Below, piece by piece: positions 43,225 through 52,334 of a stretch of DNA of 64,000 bases. Each line of letters begins with the position of its first letter. The stretch's first letter is position 1. A model generated the notes under the pieces. That model worked only from the letters and a program-made list of their open reading frames with translations, was not told the DNA's origin and did no database searches. A program made the translations under genes and the position numbers. Source of the DNA: Aldehydirespirator sp965220345 (GTDB taxonomy: Bacteria > Actinomycetota > Acidimicrobiia > Acidimicrobiales > Aldehydirespiratoraceae); the NCBI GenBank assembly GCA_965220345.1, contig OZ244822.1, forward strand, positions 2,046,001 to 2,110,000, written 5' to 3'.

Positions 43225-43677
43225 GTGGTTGATCAGGTAACCCAGAAAACCACGATCATGGCTCCGCCGTCGCGCTGTTTCGACGCAGCTATTGATTTCG
43301 ATCAGTATCCCCGCTGGGCGCGTGACATCAAAGAAGCTCAGATACTCGCCCGTGACCGCGACGGTCGTGCGGTGGATGTCAAATATCGAGTGACCGCCAT
43401 GGGCAGGTCCACCACCTATACGCTCAGATATTTTTACGGATCTGATCCACTGAGGTTGGCTTGGAGGCTGCAACGGGGCGATGCTACTTCTCGTCTTGAC
43501 GGCGAATACAGCTTCGCAGAAGTTGACGGTGAGCCCGAAACCACTGAAGTGACATATCATCTAGCGGTGGAGTTAGCCGTTCCGTTGCCTGGGTTTATCA
43601 AGCGCCGAGCTGAGTCGCGCATCACGCATACTGCGGTCGACGAGTTGAAGGCATACATCGAAGCTGCCGGTGCTTGA
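43225..43677 (+). CDS. SRPBCC-fold (polyketide cyclase-like) protein
   Basis: 150 residues of START-like ligand-binding fold: ITMAPPSRCFDAAIDFDQYPRW-like N-terminus, a central sheet with WRLQRGDATSRLDGEYSF, and a long C-terminal helix (TAVDELKAYIEAAG). Actinobacterial members lie beside PimB'-like genes as here and may bind lipid. The start GTG 43225 is without strong Shine-Dalgarno. Function unknown. Confidence 0.75.
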   Translation: MVDQVTQKTTIMAPPSRCFDAAIDFDQYPRWARDIKEAQILARDRDGRAVDVKYRVTAMGRSTTYTLRYFYGSDPLRLAWRLQRGDATSRLDGEYSFAEVDGEPETTEVTYHLAVELAVPLPGFIKRRAESRITHTAVDELKAYIEAAGA

Positions 43678-43837
43678 ACAGCCAGCGACGCAGGTTCAGC
43701 CTTCGCGCAACGGCCTTGCTGAGCGCAGTTACACAGCCGCATCTAGACCAGATAACGCATCTGTGCCAGATAAACAGCTCGTTGAAACCGGCAGACCAGC
43801 GCCCGTAAACGGATACGAAGGATAGACAGCAGCAGCA

Positions 43838-44785
43838 ATGTACGGCGGTCTAGATATCGGTGGCACCAAAGTTTTGGGCTTGGCGGTGAGCCCGGAGGAT
43901 CCCTTGACTCCGTTAGCGACTCGCCGTACTACCACAGTCAATGAAGGAGACGCTCTGATCGCTTCCATGATTGAGGTCATCAACGGTCTAGAAGCCGACT
44001 GCGGCACTAGCTTCTCGGCTGTTGGTGTAGGCATAGCGGGCTTAGTCGAATCCACTGGAGTGCTCAAATATTCGCCCAACATTGACGCAGTGATTGACCT
44101 TGATGTTCGACATCGTCTGCGGGCGGAGCTGCGCCGTCCAGTGGTGGTAGATAATGAGGCGACCGCGGCTGCATGGGCTGAATCGCAGTATGGCGCAGCC
44201 CGAGGTGCCCATCATGTGGCGCTGGTGGCTCTCGGCACGGGAGTAGGCACCGGGTTCGTGCTCAACGGCAGGCTCTACCGCGGCTGGAACGGTTTCGCTG
44301 GAGAGTCGGGTCATATGACCATCGAAGTGTCCGGCCCGGAGCATGTCACCGGTGCCAGCGGCCCTTGGGAGTATTACGCGTCGGGCACGGGACTGGGTCG
44401 CCTAGCCCGCCAAGCCGGAGAACGAGGCGACTTTGACTCGGCAGTGGCAGCCGCTGGCTCGGTGAGCGCTATTCGGGGTGAGCATGTGCATGCGCTGGTG
44501 GCATCAGGTGACCCTGACGCTTTGGCCGTGCTTGACGAGTTCTGCTATTACACAGCTATAGGAGTAGCCAACTTGGTGCATGTGCTTGACCCGGAGATGG
44601 TCGTAATAGCGGGAGGACTTGTGGAAATCGGTGAGCCGCTGGTGCGAGGCGTGGAAGCTTGGACACATCGCCTGGTTTTGGGTGGTGCCCAGCGCCGCCC
44701 AGTGCAGGTAGTGCCTGCCCAACTTGGCAGCAACGCCAGTGCAATCGGGGCGGCTCTGCTCGCTGCCGAGCATCAGGCTTCGTGA
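43838..44785 (+). CDS. ROK-family sugar kinase (glucokinase-like)
   Basis: 315 residues. The ATP-binding GLDIGGTK is at 4-11, DNEATAAAWAE at about 104-114, and GTGVGTGFVLNG at about 132-143. The usual zinc site of ROK proteins (CxCGxxGCxE) is replaced by GPEHVTGASGPWEYYAS (about 167-183), keeping the Gly spacing and final Glu but no cysteines. Glucose phosphorylation is likely, supported by the adjoining phosphofructokinase. Stop and pfk start overlap (TGATG). Confidence 0.88.
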   Translation: MYGGLDIGGTKVLGLAVSPEDPLTPLATRRTTTVNEGDALIASMIEVINGLEADCGTSFSAVGVGIAGLVESTGVLKYSPNIDAVIDLDVRHRLRAELRRPVVVDNEATAAAWAESQYGAARGAHHVALVALGTGVGTGFVLNGRLYRGWNGFAGESGHMTIEVSGPEHVTGASGPWEYYASGTGLGRLARQAGERGDFDSAVAAAGSVSAIRGEHVHALVASGDPDALAVLDEFCYYTAIGVANLVHVLDPEMVVIAGGLVEIGEPLVRGVEAWTHRLVLGGAQRRPVQVVPAQLGSNASAIGAALLAAEHQAS

Positions 44786-45813
44786 TGCGAGTCGGGATTC
44801 TCACTGGAGGCGGCGACTGCCCAGGGCTTAACGCCGTGATCAGAGCAGTGGTACGAAAAGCAGAACGCCACTATGGACATCAAGTGATCGGTTTCTTGGA
44901 TGGTTGGCGTGGAGTTGTTGACGATGACTGGGTGCAACTTGATGTTGCGGCTTGCCGCGGTCTTCTGCCAAAAGGTGGCACTGTTTTGGGGACTTCACGG
45001 CATACACCGTTTAATCTTCCTGACGGTATGACTCGAGCCAGCGAGACGATGCACAACCATGATCTTGAGGCTCTGATCGCTATCGGTGGTGAAGGCACTC
45101 TGTCATGCGCAGCCGAGGTTTCAGATATGGGCTTCAAAGTGATCGGTGTTCCCAAAACGATTGACAACGACGTGGGATTAACCGAGCGAACTTTCGGGTT
45201 CGACACAGCCGTGACGGTCGCCACCGAAGCAATCGACCGGCTTCACACCACCGCTGAGAGCCATGCCCGAGTCATGTTCGTTGAAGTGATGGGTCGAAAC
45301 GTGGGACACATCGCTACCTGGGCTGGGATCGCTGGAGGAGCGACCTACACGCTGGTACCTGAAGAGCCCTTCGATTTGGAGGAATTGTGCGCGGCTTTGT
45401 TGCGTCGCAAAGCTCGAGGGCGTTACGCCTCGATTGTGGTGGTAGCCGAAGGCGCTAGGCCGCTGCCAGGCACTTTGGAGATATCCGAGCCGCCGGTTGA
45501 TGCATACGGTCATAAACGCCTCGGCGGCATCGCCACCGTGATCGCAGATGAGGTTGAGAAACGCACCAGTCTTGAGACTCGGGTCACCATTCTCGGGCAT
45601 GTGCAGCGGGGAGGGTCACCGACACCTTTTGATCGTGTTTTGGCTACGCGTTTTGGTGTGGCCGCGATTGATGCGGCCCACGACGGGAACTTCGGCCAGA
45701 TGGTGGCATTGCGCAGCGGCGCTATCGAACTTGTGCCGCTGAAGGAAGCCACTATGAACCTAAAGCCGGTGAGCCCCGAACTGCTAGAGGTCGCTCACGC
45801 TTTCTTTGCTTGA
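44785..45813 (+). CDS. pfkA: 6-phosphofructokinase (group III)
   Basis: 342 residues. Phosphorylates fructose 6-phosphate in glycolysis. GILTGGGDCPGLNAVIR is at the N-terminus; GGEGT at 101-105 with a glycine at the donor-selecting position points to ATP rather than pyrophosphate, while PKTIDND (123-129) is typical of the mixed-substrate group III. HVQRGGSPTPFDR closes the active site. ATG 44785 shares a base with the kinase stop; a longer frame upstream lies inside the kinase gene and is not used. Confidence 0.93.
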   Translation: MRVGILTGGGDCPGLNAVIRAVVRKAERHYGHQVIGFLDGWRGVVDDDWVQLDVAACRGLLPKGGTVLGTSRHTPFNLPDGMTRASETMHNHDLEALIAIGGEGTLSCAAEVSDMGFKVIGVPKTIDNDVGLTERTFGFDTAVTVATEAIDRLHTTAESHARVMFVEVMGRNVGHIATWAGIAGGATYTLVPEEPFDLEELCAALLRRKARGRYASIVVVAEGARPLPGTLEISEPPVDAYGHKRLGGIATVIADEVEKRTSLETRVTILGHVQRGGSPTPFDRVLATRFGVAAIDAAHDGNFGQMVALRSGAIELVPLKEATMNLKPVSPELLEVAHAFFA

Positions 45814-45864
45814 CAGGCACCCGAGTTCAACAGGCACCAGAGTTCAACAAGCACCCGAGTTCGT
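45814..45864 (+). repeat. Three 17-bp tandem repeats after pfkA
   Basis: CAGGCACCCGAGTTCAA (45814), CAGGCACCAGAGTTCAA (45831) and CAAGCACCCGAGTTCGT (45848) begin at the base after the pfkA stop. They fill most of the gap to the aminotransferase gene. No dyad symmetry or T-run that would mark a terminator. Confidence 0.93.
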
Positions 45865-45906
45865 CTGTATTCAGCCCGGCCCGCTGATGCCGGTACGCTC
45901 GCAGCT

Positions 45907-47124
45907 ATGAGCATCCCCACGACAACGAACAGCAATCAGATATCGCAACGTGTCGGCGCTATAGCGCCTTCAGCGACTTTGGCGGTGACCGCTAAGGCCG
46001 CAGCTTTGCGTGCAGCAGGGGAGAAGGTCATCAGTTTCGGCGCTGGTGAGCCGGATTTCGCGACCCCAGATCACATTGTGGAAGCAGCTGTCTCAGCGTG
46101 TCGTGATCCCAAAAATCACAAGTACAGCGGTGTCGGAGGGTTGCCGGAACTGCGTGAAGCGGTAGCGGCCAAGACTCTGCGCGACTCAGGGCTTGAGGTT
46201 GATCCTGGTGATGTGCTCATCACCAACGGCGGCAAGCACGCCGTTTACAACGCGATTGCTGCTGTGGTAGACGCAGGCGATGAAGTGCTGTTGCCTGCGC
46301 CGTATTGGACCACTTACCCAGAGCCGATCGCACTCAGTGGCGGGATAGCAGTGCCGCTGCTGACCACAGCGAAAAACGGTTTCCGTGTCAGCGTTGAGCA
46401 ACTTGAAGCCGCCCGCACGTCACGCACCAAAGCGCTGGTGTTCGTGTCGCCTTCTAATCCGACCGGTGCCGTGTATTCCCGAACCGAGATTGAAGAGATC
46501 GGCGGCTGGGCGGCAGATAACGGCATCTGGGTGCTGACCGACGAGATTTATGAGCATCTCACTTACGGTGCCGCGCAGCATCATTCGATGCCTGTGGTGG
46601 TGCCACAAGTTCGTGAACGTTGCATCGTGCTCAACGGCGTAGCCAAAACATATGCCATGACCGGCTGGCGGGTTGGGTGGATGATCGGCCCCAAAGACGC
46701 GTTGGCCGCGGCCCGCAACCTGCAAAGCCACTGCACCTCTAATGTGTGCAATGTCGCGCAAGTAGCTGCGTTGGCTGCCGTGTCGGGGCCGCTTGATGCG
46801 GTGGTGGAGATGCGCAGTCATTTTGATCGCAGACGCCTCATGATGCATCAGCTACTTAGTGGCATTGAAGGAGTGATATGCCCCGAACCGCAAGGTGCGT
46901 TCTACGCCTATCCCGACGCTTCGGGACTGTTGGGTCGTGATTTCGGTGGGGTTCAGCCGACTAGCACTCTTGAGCTGGCTGATCTGCTGCTAGAGCAGGC
47001 CAAGGTGGCGGTGGTGCCAGGCGAAGCTTTCGGTGTCAGCGGCGGTTTGAGGCTCTCGTTCGCTTTGGGCGACGACGACTTGAGCGAAGGCGTGACCCGC
47101 ATGGTCGAACTTTTTAGTTCGTGA
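45907..47124 (+). CDS. Aspartate aminotransferase (class I, subgroup Ib)
   Basis: 405 residues of PLP fold type I. Landmarks: VISFGAGEPDFATPDHI near the N-terminus, VFVSPSNPTGAVYS, VLTDEIYEHLTY, and the PLP lysine in NGVAKTYAMTGWRVGW (about residue 246). FALGDDDLSEG contains the C-terminal substrate-binding part; members usually read R-xS-xA as in GGLRLSFA here. Substrate aspartate/oxaloacetate is the best guess. Confidence 0.9.
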   Translation: MSIPTTTNSNQISQRVGAIAPSATLAVTAKAAALRAAGEKVISFGAGEPDFATPDHIVEAAVSACRDPKNHKYSGVGGLPELREAVAAKTLRDSGLEVDPGDVLITNGGKHAVYNAIAAVVDAGDEVLLPAPYWTTYPEPIALSGGIAVPLLTTAKNGFRVSVEQLEAARTSRTKALVFVSPSNPTGAVYSRTEIEEIGGWAADNGIWVLTDEIYEHLTYGAAQHHSMPVVVPQVRERCIVLNGVAKTYAMTGWRVGWMIGPKDALAAARNLQSHCTSNVCNVAQVAALAAVSGPLDAVVEMRSHFDRRRLMMHQLLSGIEGVICPEPQGAFYAYPDASGLLGRDFGGVQPTSTLELADLLLEQAKVAVVPGEAFGVSGGLRLSFALGDDDLSEGVTRMVELFSS

Positions 47125-47157
47125 GCATTTGAGTATCTGAGTGTTGCAACGTTTGAT

Positions 47158-49263
47158 TTGGATGGCTTGGATGCTGCTGTGAGCGAACCACGGGTGCTGC
47201 CGTACGGTGAATGGCCTTCAGCGGTGAGCGCTGAGTGTTTGGTGCAAGGCGCAGCATCAATCTCAGAAGTTATAGCCGATCCACGCCAGCCGTGGCTGCT
47301 GTGGTGGGCTGAGAGCCGCCCCGATGAAGCCGGAAGAACAGCAGTCATGCGCTGCGATCTACGCAACGGGAACCCCGAAGAGTTCACTGCGCCTGATGCT
47401 AATGTTCGCACTCTGGTACACGAATACGGCGGAGCTGGATGGTGGCCTTTTGATGGTTCGCTCTACTACGTTGAGTTTGCGGATCAGCGCTTGCGCAGGG
47501 TTGATCGTCCAGGTGAGCCGTCGCTGCTGCTGACCGGTGAGCCGTCTGAGCCTCAAGCGTGGCGTTACGCAGATGGCCGGGTCACCCCTGACGGTGCTTG
47601 GAGCGTGTGCGTGGAGGAGCGCCACGACATTGGTGGTGCTGCTGAACCAGTGAATCGTTTGGTGGCGGTGGCTTGTGACGGTTCGCAGCAGGTGCGTGAG
47701 TTGTGGTCGGATGCCGATTTTGTGATGACACCACGGGTTTCACCGGACGGATCAAAGCTGGCCTGGATCTCTTGGGATCATCCCAACATGGGTTGGGATG
47801 CAACCCGGTTGCATGTTCACGAATTCAATAATGCGCAACTTGGTGCCGAGTTGCTGGTGTTGGGCGGGGATGGTGATCGCAGCCTTTGCGAGCCCGGCTG
47901 GGTCTTGTTGTCTGACTCAGAGTCAGCGCCGGGATCGAAGTCTGAGCCGAGCCTGATGGTGTGCAGCGATCACGACAACTGGTGGGGGCTCTATGAGGTG
48001 TGCCTGCAAAGTGGGGCATTGCTGCCTGTCGTGAACGGTAATTTTGATGTGGCTACACCGCCGTGGGTTTTTGGGATGCAGCGCTGGGCTGCTGCGGGCA
48101 CAGCTGTGGCGGCTGTGGCAGCCAGAGCATCGGGTGACCAGATACTGCTAAACGGCCAAGCATTACAGCTGCCTGACTCTTCAATCTCGTCACTAACTTG
48201 CGCGCGCTTGCGTGACCCTGCTGCTGATGATCTTGCTACTGATAATCCTGAAGCGGCTGAGGCCGAGTCGGCTGATGCTGCGGCAACAGTTCTGGCTTAT
48301 GCGGGTGCTGGTTACCGCCACGAAGTCGAAGTGGTGGCGTTGCACGTCAAGCCCAACGGCGCTGTTGAACGTCATGTGCTGCGCCCAGCGAGGTCGCTTG
48401 ACTTCGACAGCAGTCTGCTGATTGAGCCTGAAGCGATCAGCTTCCCGACCGGACCGACCGGTACTGAAGGTGATGAAACAGCGCACGCTCTGTATTACAA
48501 GCCAGCTAATGCGGCTTGTGTGGCACCGCCCGGCGACAAGCCTCCGTTGCTGGTAACCGCTCACGGTGGACCTACCGCAGCGGCTCGCCGTCAACTTCAG
48601 CTCGGGATCACCTATTGGACTTCTCGGGGCATCGCAGTAGCAGATGTTGACTATCGCGGTTCGACCGGCTACGGACGCAGCTATCGCCGCAGCCTGGAAG
48701 GCAACTGGGGTGTCAGCGACGTGCAGGATTGCATTGCTGCGGCACAGTTCTTGGCGGAGCGAGGCGATGTTGATCCTCAGCGGCTGATAATCCGCGGTGG
48801 TAGCGCAGGCGGTTTCACTGTGCTAGCGGCGCTGGCTTTCCATGACACCTTCGCAGCCGGTGCTAGTCGTTACGGGATCGCTGACCTTGAAGCTTTGGCC
48901 GCCGATACTCACAAGTTCGAGTCTCGCTATCTGGATCGTCTTGTGGGGCCTTACCCGCAAGCCGCAGAGGTTTACCGTGACCGCTCGCCGATCCATCACA
49001 TAGACGGTTTCAATGTGCCGATGATCGTGCTGCAAGGAGACCAAGACAAGATCGTGCCGCCGTCGCAGTCCGAGATGATCGTGGAGGCACTCAAAGCCAA
49101 AGGAGTGCCGGTTGCCTACCTACTTTTTGAGGGCGAACAACACGGCTTCCGCAAAGCCGACAACATCGTCACTGCTTTACAGGCAGAGTTGTCTTTCTTT
49201 GGTCGGGTGCTCGGATTCACTCCAGCAGACGCGCCCATCAATCTGGAGATCAGCGGCCTTTGA
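47158..49263 (+). CDS. S9-family prolyl oligopeptidase-like serine peptidase
   Basis: 701 residues. N-terminal two-thirds form a beta-propeller that gates access (repeats such as VSPDGSKLAWISWDHPNMGWD). The C-terminal alpha/beta-hydrolase domain has the nucleophile serine in IRGGSAGGF (about 549), aspartate in LQGDQDKIVPP (about 628) and histidine in EGEQHGFRK (about 662). No signal peptide, so probably cytoplasmic. TTG 47158 or GTG 47179 may start it. It cleaves small peptides or acyl-peptides in its family. Confidence 0.88.
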   Translation: MDGLDAAVSEPRVLPYGEWPSAVSAECLVQGAASISEVIADPRQPWLLWWAESRPDEAGRTAVMRCDLRNGNPEEFTAPDANVRTLVHEYGGAGWWPFDGSLYYVEFADQRLRRVDRPGEPSLLLTGEPSEPQAWRYADGRVTPDGAWSVCVEERHDIGGAAEPVNRLVAVACDGSQQVRELWSDADFVMTPRVSPDGSKLAWISWDHPNMGWDATRLHVHEFNNAQLGAELLVLGGDGDRSLCEPGWVLLSDSESAPGSKSEPSLMVCSDHDNWWGLYEVCLQSGALLPVVNGNFDVATPPWVFGMQRWAAAGTAVAAVAARASGDQILLNGQALQLPDSSISSLTCARLRDPAADDLATDNPEAAEAESADAAATVLAYAGAGYRHEVEVVALHVKPNGAVERHVLRPARSLDFDSSLLIEPEAISFPTGPTGTEGDETAHALYYKPANAACVAPPGDKPPLLVTAHGGPTAAARRQLQLGITYWTSRGIAVADVDYRGSTGYGRSYRRSLEGNWGVSDVQDCIAAAQFLAERGDVDPQRLIIRGGSAGGFTVLAALAFHDTFAAGASRYGIADLEALAADTHKFESRYLDRLVGPYPQAAEVYRDRSPIHHIDGFNVPMIVLQGDQDKIVPPSQSEMIVEALKAKGVPVAYLLFEGEQHGFRKADNIVTALQAELSFFGRVLGFTPADAPINLEISGL

Positions 49264-49315
49264 TTCGGTTGCGTGATCGTTGCGGTATTGAGGCAGTAGA
49301 GAGATTGAGGCGAGG

Positions 49316-49654
49316 TCAGGCTTTATCGTCGCTGTCGGCGGTTTCTGTCGTGTCTGCGGGGTCAGCCACAGCGTCACCGATTGTGGTGGTCTCAGAATCT
49401 GTTTCAGCTTCGCCTTCATGTTCGCCAACCGAAGCTTCTGATGCCTCTGATGCGGTGCTGTTGTCGTCTGGGTTGATACTGCCTTCAACGGGTTGACCGC
49501 TTCGGGCAGCGGTTTCAGCGATAGTCGGCCAAGCTGCTTCAGATGTGGCTGTCTGGCGCCTGCGATTGAGCAGCAACTTGCCCACACCTACAGCAGCGCC
49601 TGCGACAGCACCGAACTTGAGCAATCGAAAGATTCGTGAAAAGAGGCGAGCCAT
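49316..49654 (-). CDS. Small membrane-anchored protein with acidic tail
   Basis: 112 residues. MARLFSRIFRLLKFGAVAGAAVGVG-like N-terminus gives a basic amphipathic start and one hydrophobic segment (about 12-28), then NRRRQ and a long Glu/Asp/Ser/Thr/Ala-rich tail. No enzymatic motif. Similar short proteins occur in actinobacteria; the role is unknown. It lies between convergent and co-directional genes with normal codon bias. Confidence 0.6.
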   Translation of the reverse strand: MARLFSRIFRLLKFGAVAGAAVGVGKLLLNRRRQTATSEAAWPTIAETAARSGQPVEGSINPDDNSTASEASEASVGEHEGEAETDSETTTIGDAVADPADTTETADSDDKA

Positions 49655-49730
49655 GCCTATCAGACTAGCGGTCGCCTGCTGACGTTTGTGCTCGTCAACT
49701 TGTGCGCTGACGGGAGAGCGAACTTGGTCG

Positions 49731-52211
49731 CTAGGGAAGCACTAGTGCTGCTAGACGATCCAAGCTCTGCAAGTCGTTGACATGCAGACGGGCCTTTGTT
49801 GAGCCGTTGAATGATCCCCCGCTTTTGTGACCGAGAGTCCAAAGTTCATCGCCGATCACAATGCTGCGTGAGATCTTATTTGGTTCCTCGCTAGGCCAGC
49901 AAATCGAGATGTTCTCATCGCCGCGCAATAGTCCCAGCTCTAAGCCCTCTTGGTCGAGCCATGACTCGGGGTAGCACTCAAAGCCGGTCATGCCTTCATC
50001 GCCGTCGCCACAGGCGAGGACCACTCTGTAGTCGTCGCTGACCAGGTACTCGAGTTCGGTGCTAAATGTGTTGTGATCGTTTGAGCGCAGATCAGATCCA
50101 GTGATCCGACGACAGTCGGTTTGTCCAGGCACCTCGCCGGGCACTTCGTGATCTATACGACCCACTTCGGTGATCGTTGCGTCATCAACTCGCAGCACCA
50201 CTGCGCCAGCCCAGTGATCGTCAAAGCGATCGCCGTAAATCGTGACTGGCAGCACCGCTAGTTGTTCGGGTGCCCACCATAGAAAAGCTCGATGATCCCA
50301 ACCGATATCATTCCAACCGTCGGGAGCGCTCCATACCGCTACTTCTGCGGGCGCTGACAGGTCGCTGACATCAAAAAGCGAGACTTTGGCACCAGTAATG
50401 CGGCCAGTGGCGGGGTCGGCATCTGAACCGACTCCGAGAACCAGCGTGTCTGAAATAGGATGCAGATAGCTGGAAAAGCCCGGGATCTTCAATTCGCCCA
50501 GGATTTGAGGGTTAGTCGGGTCAGAAAGGTCAATGGTGTAAAAGGGATCAATCTGGCGGAAAGTCACCACATAGCCGATATCGCCAACGAAACGCACTGA
50601 CTGCACGTTCTCGCCTCGACCGATGTCGCCGACGCTGCTGATCTCACGAAGTTGTGAGCCGCTGGTGTCAAGCACACGCACTTGGCTTTCGGAGCGCTCA
50701 CCCCAGAAATCACCTGTCGTGGTAACGATCCGCAGATAGCCGTCATGTTCTGACAGCGAGAACTGGTTGTGTATCACTCCTTGCACTTCGCCGGAGGACT
50801 CATATGAGGCTGCGCCGCCGGTGATATCGAAACGATGAACGGTGGTTCGCTGCTGCCAAAAATCCTCATCGCTTTCATCATTGTCGTCTGCTATGGCCTC
50901 GGAGATGACATCAGAGGCATCCGCTAAAATGCTGGTCACGCTCGTATCAGTGTCGTCTGCTGTGACGACATCAGGGTCTTCCCAGCGATTGGTAGCCACA
51001 TACAGAGACGAGGTGGATGCATAAACAATGCTGCTGGCTGCTGTGACAGCGGTTGATCGTGTCGGGTCGATCGGTTCTCCGACGGGCACGCTTACTACAG
51101 AGGTCACACCGAAACCAGAGAACACTGTCGGGGCGTGTACCGCTGAGCAAGGCAGCAGCAAAGAGCCTTGCGAAGGGTCACCGTTGGCATTGGTGGTGTA
51201 ATGCGGCAGCCAGTCGTCGAGGGTGGTTGCCAGGATCGCTGCGCGGTTGGCGGCGGCGGCGGTTTCGCGTCCACTTTCGTTTTGGGGGTAGACGAAAGGG
51301 AAGTACCAGTGCGGGTCATAGCGCAGCACCACCTGAGCAGTGCCGCCAACGCTGCGGGCGCTGATGTAGCTGCCCTGAATTGTGAGAGTTTCAACGATTT
51401 CAGGGTTTCCATTGCTTACATCAATCTGCTGTAGCACTGTTTGCGGGCCGCCGTTGCCTTGATTGCTCCGCTCGGCATGGTTCTGAGCGATTAACAGCAG
51501 CGAGTCGCCGTTGACAAAAAGCTCATAGTTCCAGCCGTCAGCCACCCGCACTTTGCCGATTTTGGCTCGGTCGGCCACGTCCACCACCACCAAACGACCA
51601 GAAGCCAGCGTGAAAATACGGCTTCCGTCGGTTTTGACAATGTCAGCTTCGTCGACTCCTGCTTCTTGCACGTTAGTGCCCGAAAAGTCGGTGCCTTCAC
51701 CTGTCACGCCAACACTAGACGGAGCGCTCATGCTGGCATCGCTGTCGCTAGCAACCGTCTCAACGGAATCGTCGGCTGACTCTGCTTGTGCTATGCCGAC
51801 CATGGGTCCCTCGTTGTCGAGTCCCCAAGGGCCGACTCTTGCCGAGTATTCGTCGTGCAGGTAGTCGAGCAGAGAGTTGCAGTCACCGAAGGCGACTAGC
51901 CGTGAGGTTAAGGTCACGTCATCAGGATCAAGTTGGATCACCGTGTCGCTATTGCTGCTGTTGTTGTTTGTGCTTGTGCTTTTGCTAGCGGTGCCGTTGT
52001 TGCTTGGACTGCTGGTTCCTGGACTTACTGTGCCAGTGGCATCTGGCTGGTTTGAGCCCGAGACACCGGGCACACCAGGAGGACTGCCCGAACATGCAGC
52101 AGCAAGCACTAGCAGAGCCATGACCGGGACTGCGGAGAGCCGCACGGCTTGCTTCATTACTGGCACCACTTTATTAGACATATAAAAGCGTGATATAACT
52201 GTATTTACCAT
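49731..52211 (-). CDS. Secreted beta-propeller domain lipoprotein
   Basis: About 826 residues. The signal peptide (VMKQAVRLSAVPVMALLV) ends with lipobox LAAAC; a Ser/Thr/Asn/Pro-rich linker follows. The remainder matches the bacterial beta-propeller family PF09826-like: TNVQEAGVDEADIVKTDG, LVVVDVADRAKIG, VRFVGDIGYVVTFRQIDPFYTIDLSDP, GELKIPGFSSYLHPISDTLVLGVG and WDHRAFLWW are typical (quoted as separate landmarks). Probably cell-surface; ligand unknown. ATG 52211 has AAAGG 7 bases upstream; ATG 52181 and 52157 are alternatives. A 12-C tract lies 111 bases upstream. Confidence 0.85.
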   Translation of the reverse strand: MVNTVISRFYMSNKVVPVMKQAVRLSAVPVMALLVLAAACSGSPPGVPGVSGSNQPDATGTVSPGTSSPSNNGTASKSTSTNNNSSNSDTVIQLDPDDVTLTSRLVAFGDCNSLLDYLHDEYSARVGPWGLDNEGPMVGIAQAESADDSVETVASDSDASMSAPSSVGVTGEGTDFSGTNVQEAGVDEADIVKTDGSRIFTLASGRLVVVDVADRAKIGKVRVADGWNYELFVNGDSLLLIAQNHAERSNQGNGGPQTVLQQIDVSNGNPEIVETLTIQGSYISARSVGGTAQVVLRYDPHWYFPFVYPQNESGRETAAAANRAAILATTLDDWLPHYTTNANGDPSQGSLLLPCSAVHAPTVFSGFGVTSVVSVPVGEPIDPTRSTAVTAASSIVYASTSSLYVATNRWEDPDVVTADDTDTSVTSILADASDVISEAIADDNDESDEDFWQQRTTVHRFDITGGAASYESSGEVQGVIHNQFSLSEHDGYLRIVTTTGDFWGERSESQVRVLDTSGSQLREISSVGDIGRGENVQSVRFVGDIGYVVTFRQIDPFYTIDLSDPTNPQILGELKIPGFSSYLHPISDTLVLGVGSDADPATGRITGAKVSLFDVSDLSAPAEVAVWSAPDGWNDIGWDHRAFLWWAPEQLAVLPVTIYGDRFDDHWAGAVVLRVDDATITEVGRIDHEVPGEVPGQTDCRRITGSDLRSNDHNTFSTELEYLVSDDYRVVLACGDGDEGMTGFECYPESWLDQEGLELGLLRGDENISICWPSEEPNKISRSIVIGDELWTLGHKSGGSFNGSTKARLHVNDLQSLDRLAALVLP

Positions 52212-52321
52212 AACCGAGCCTTTCACAGCGATCCTGTTACATCGATACGTTCAATGTGTGAGACGAATCGGCTGCTAAGCCAGTTCCCGAAGTTACGAAA
52301 TTTTCGGTGCAGAGATCGTAT

Positions 52322-52333
52322 GGGGGGGGGGGG
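52322..52333 (-). repeat. 12-base G/C homopolymer between leuD and the propeller gene
   Basis: Twelve Gs on the plus strand, one base after the leuD stop codon and 111 bases upstream of the propeller lipoprotein start (reading C12 on its coding strand). Its position in the likely promoter or leader region is compatible with on/off or graded control. Confidence 0.9.
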
Positions 52334-52334
52334 C

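Noticed and set aside
45814..45864. Terminator of pfkA
   Set aside because: Direct repeats without dyad symmetry or T-run.
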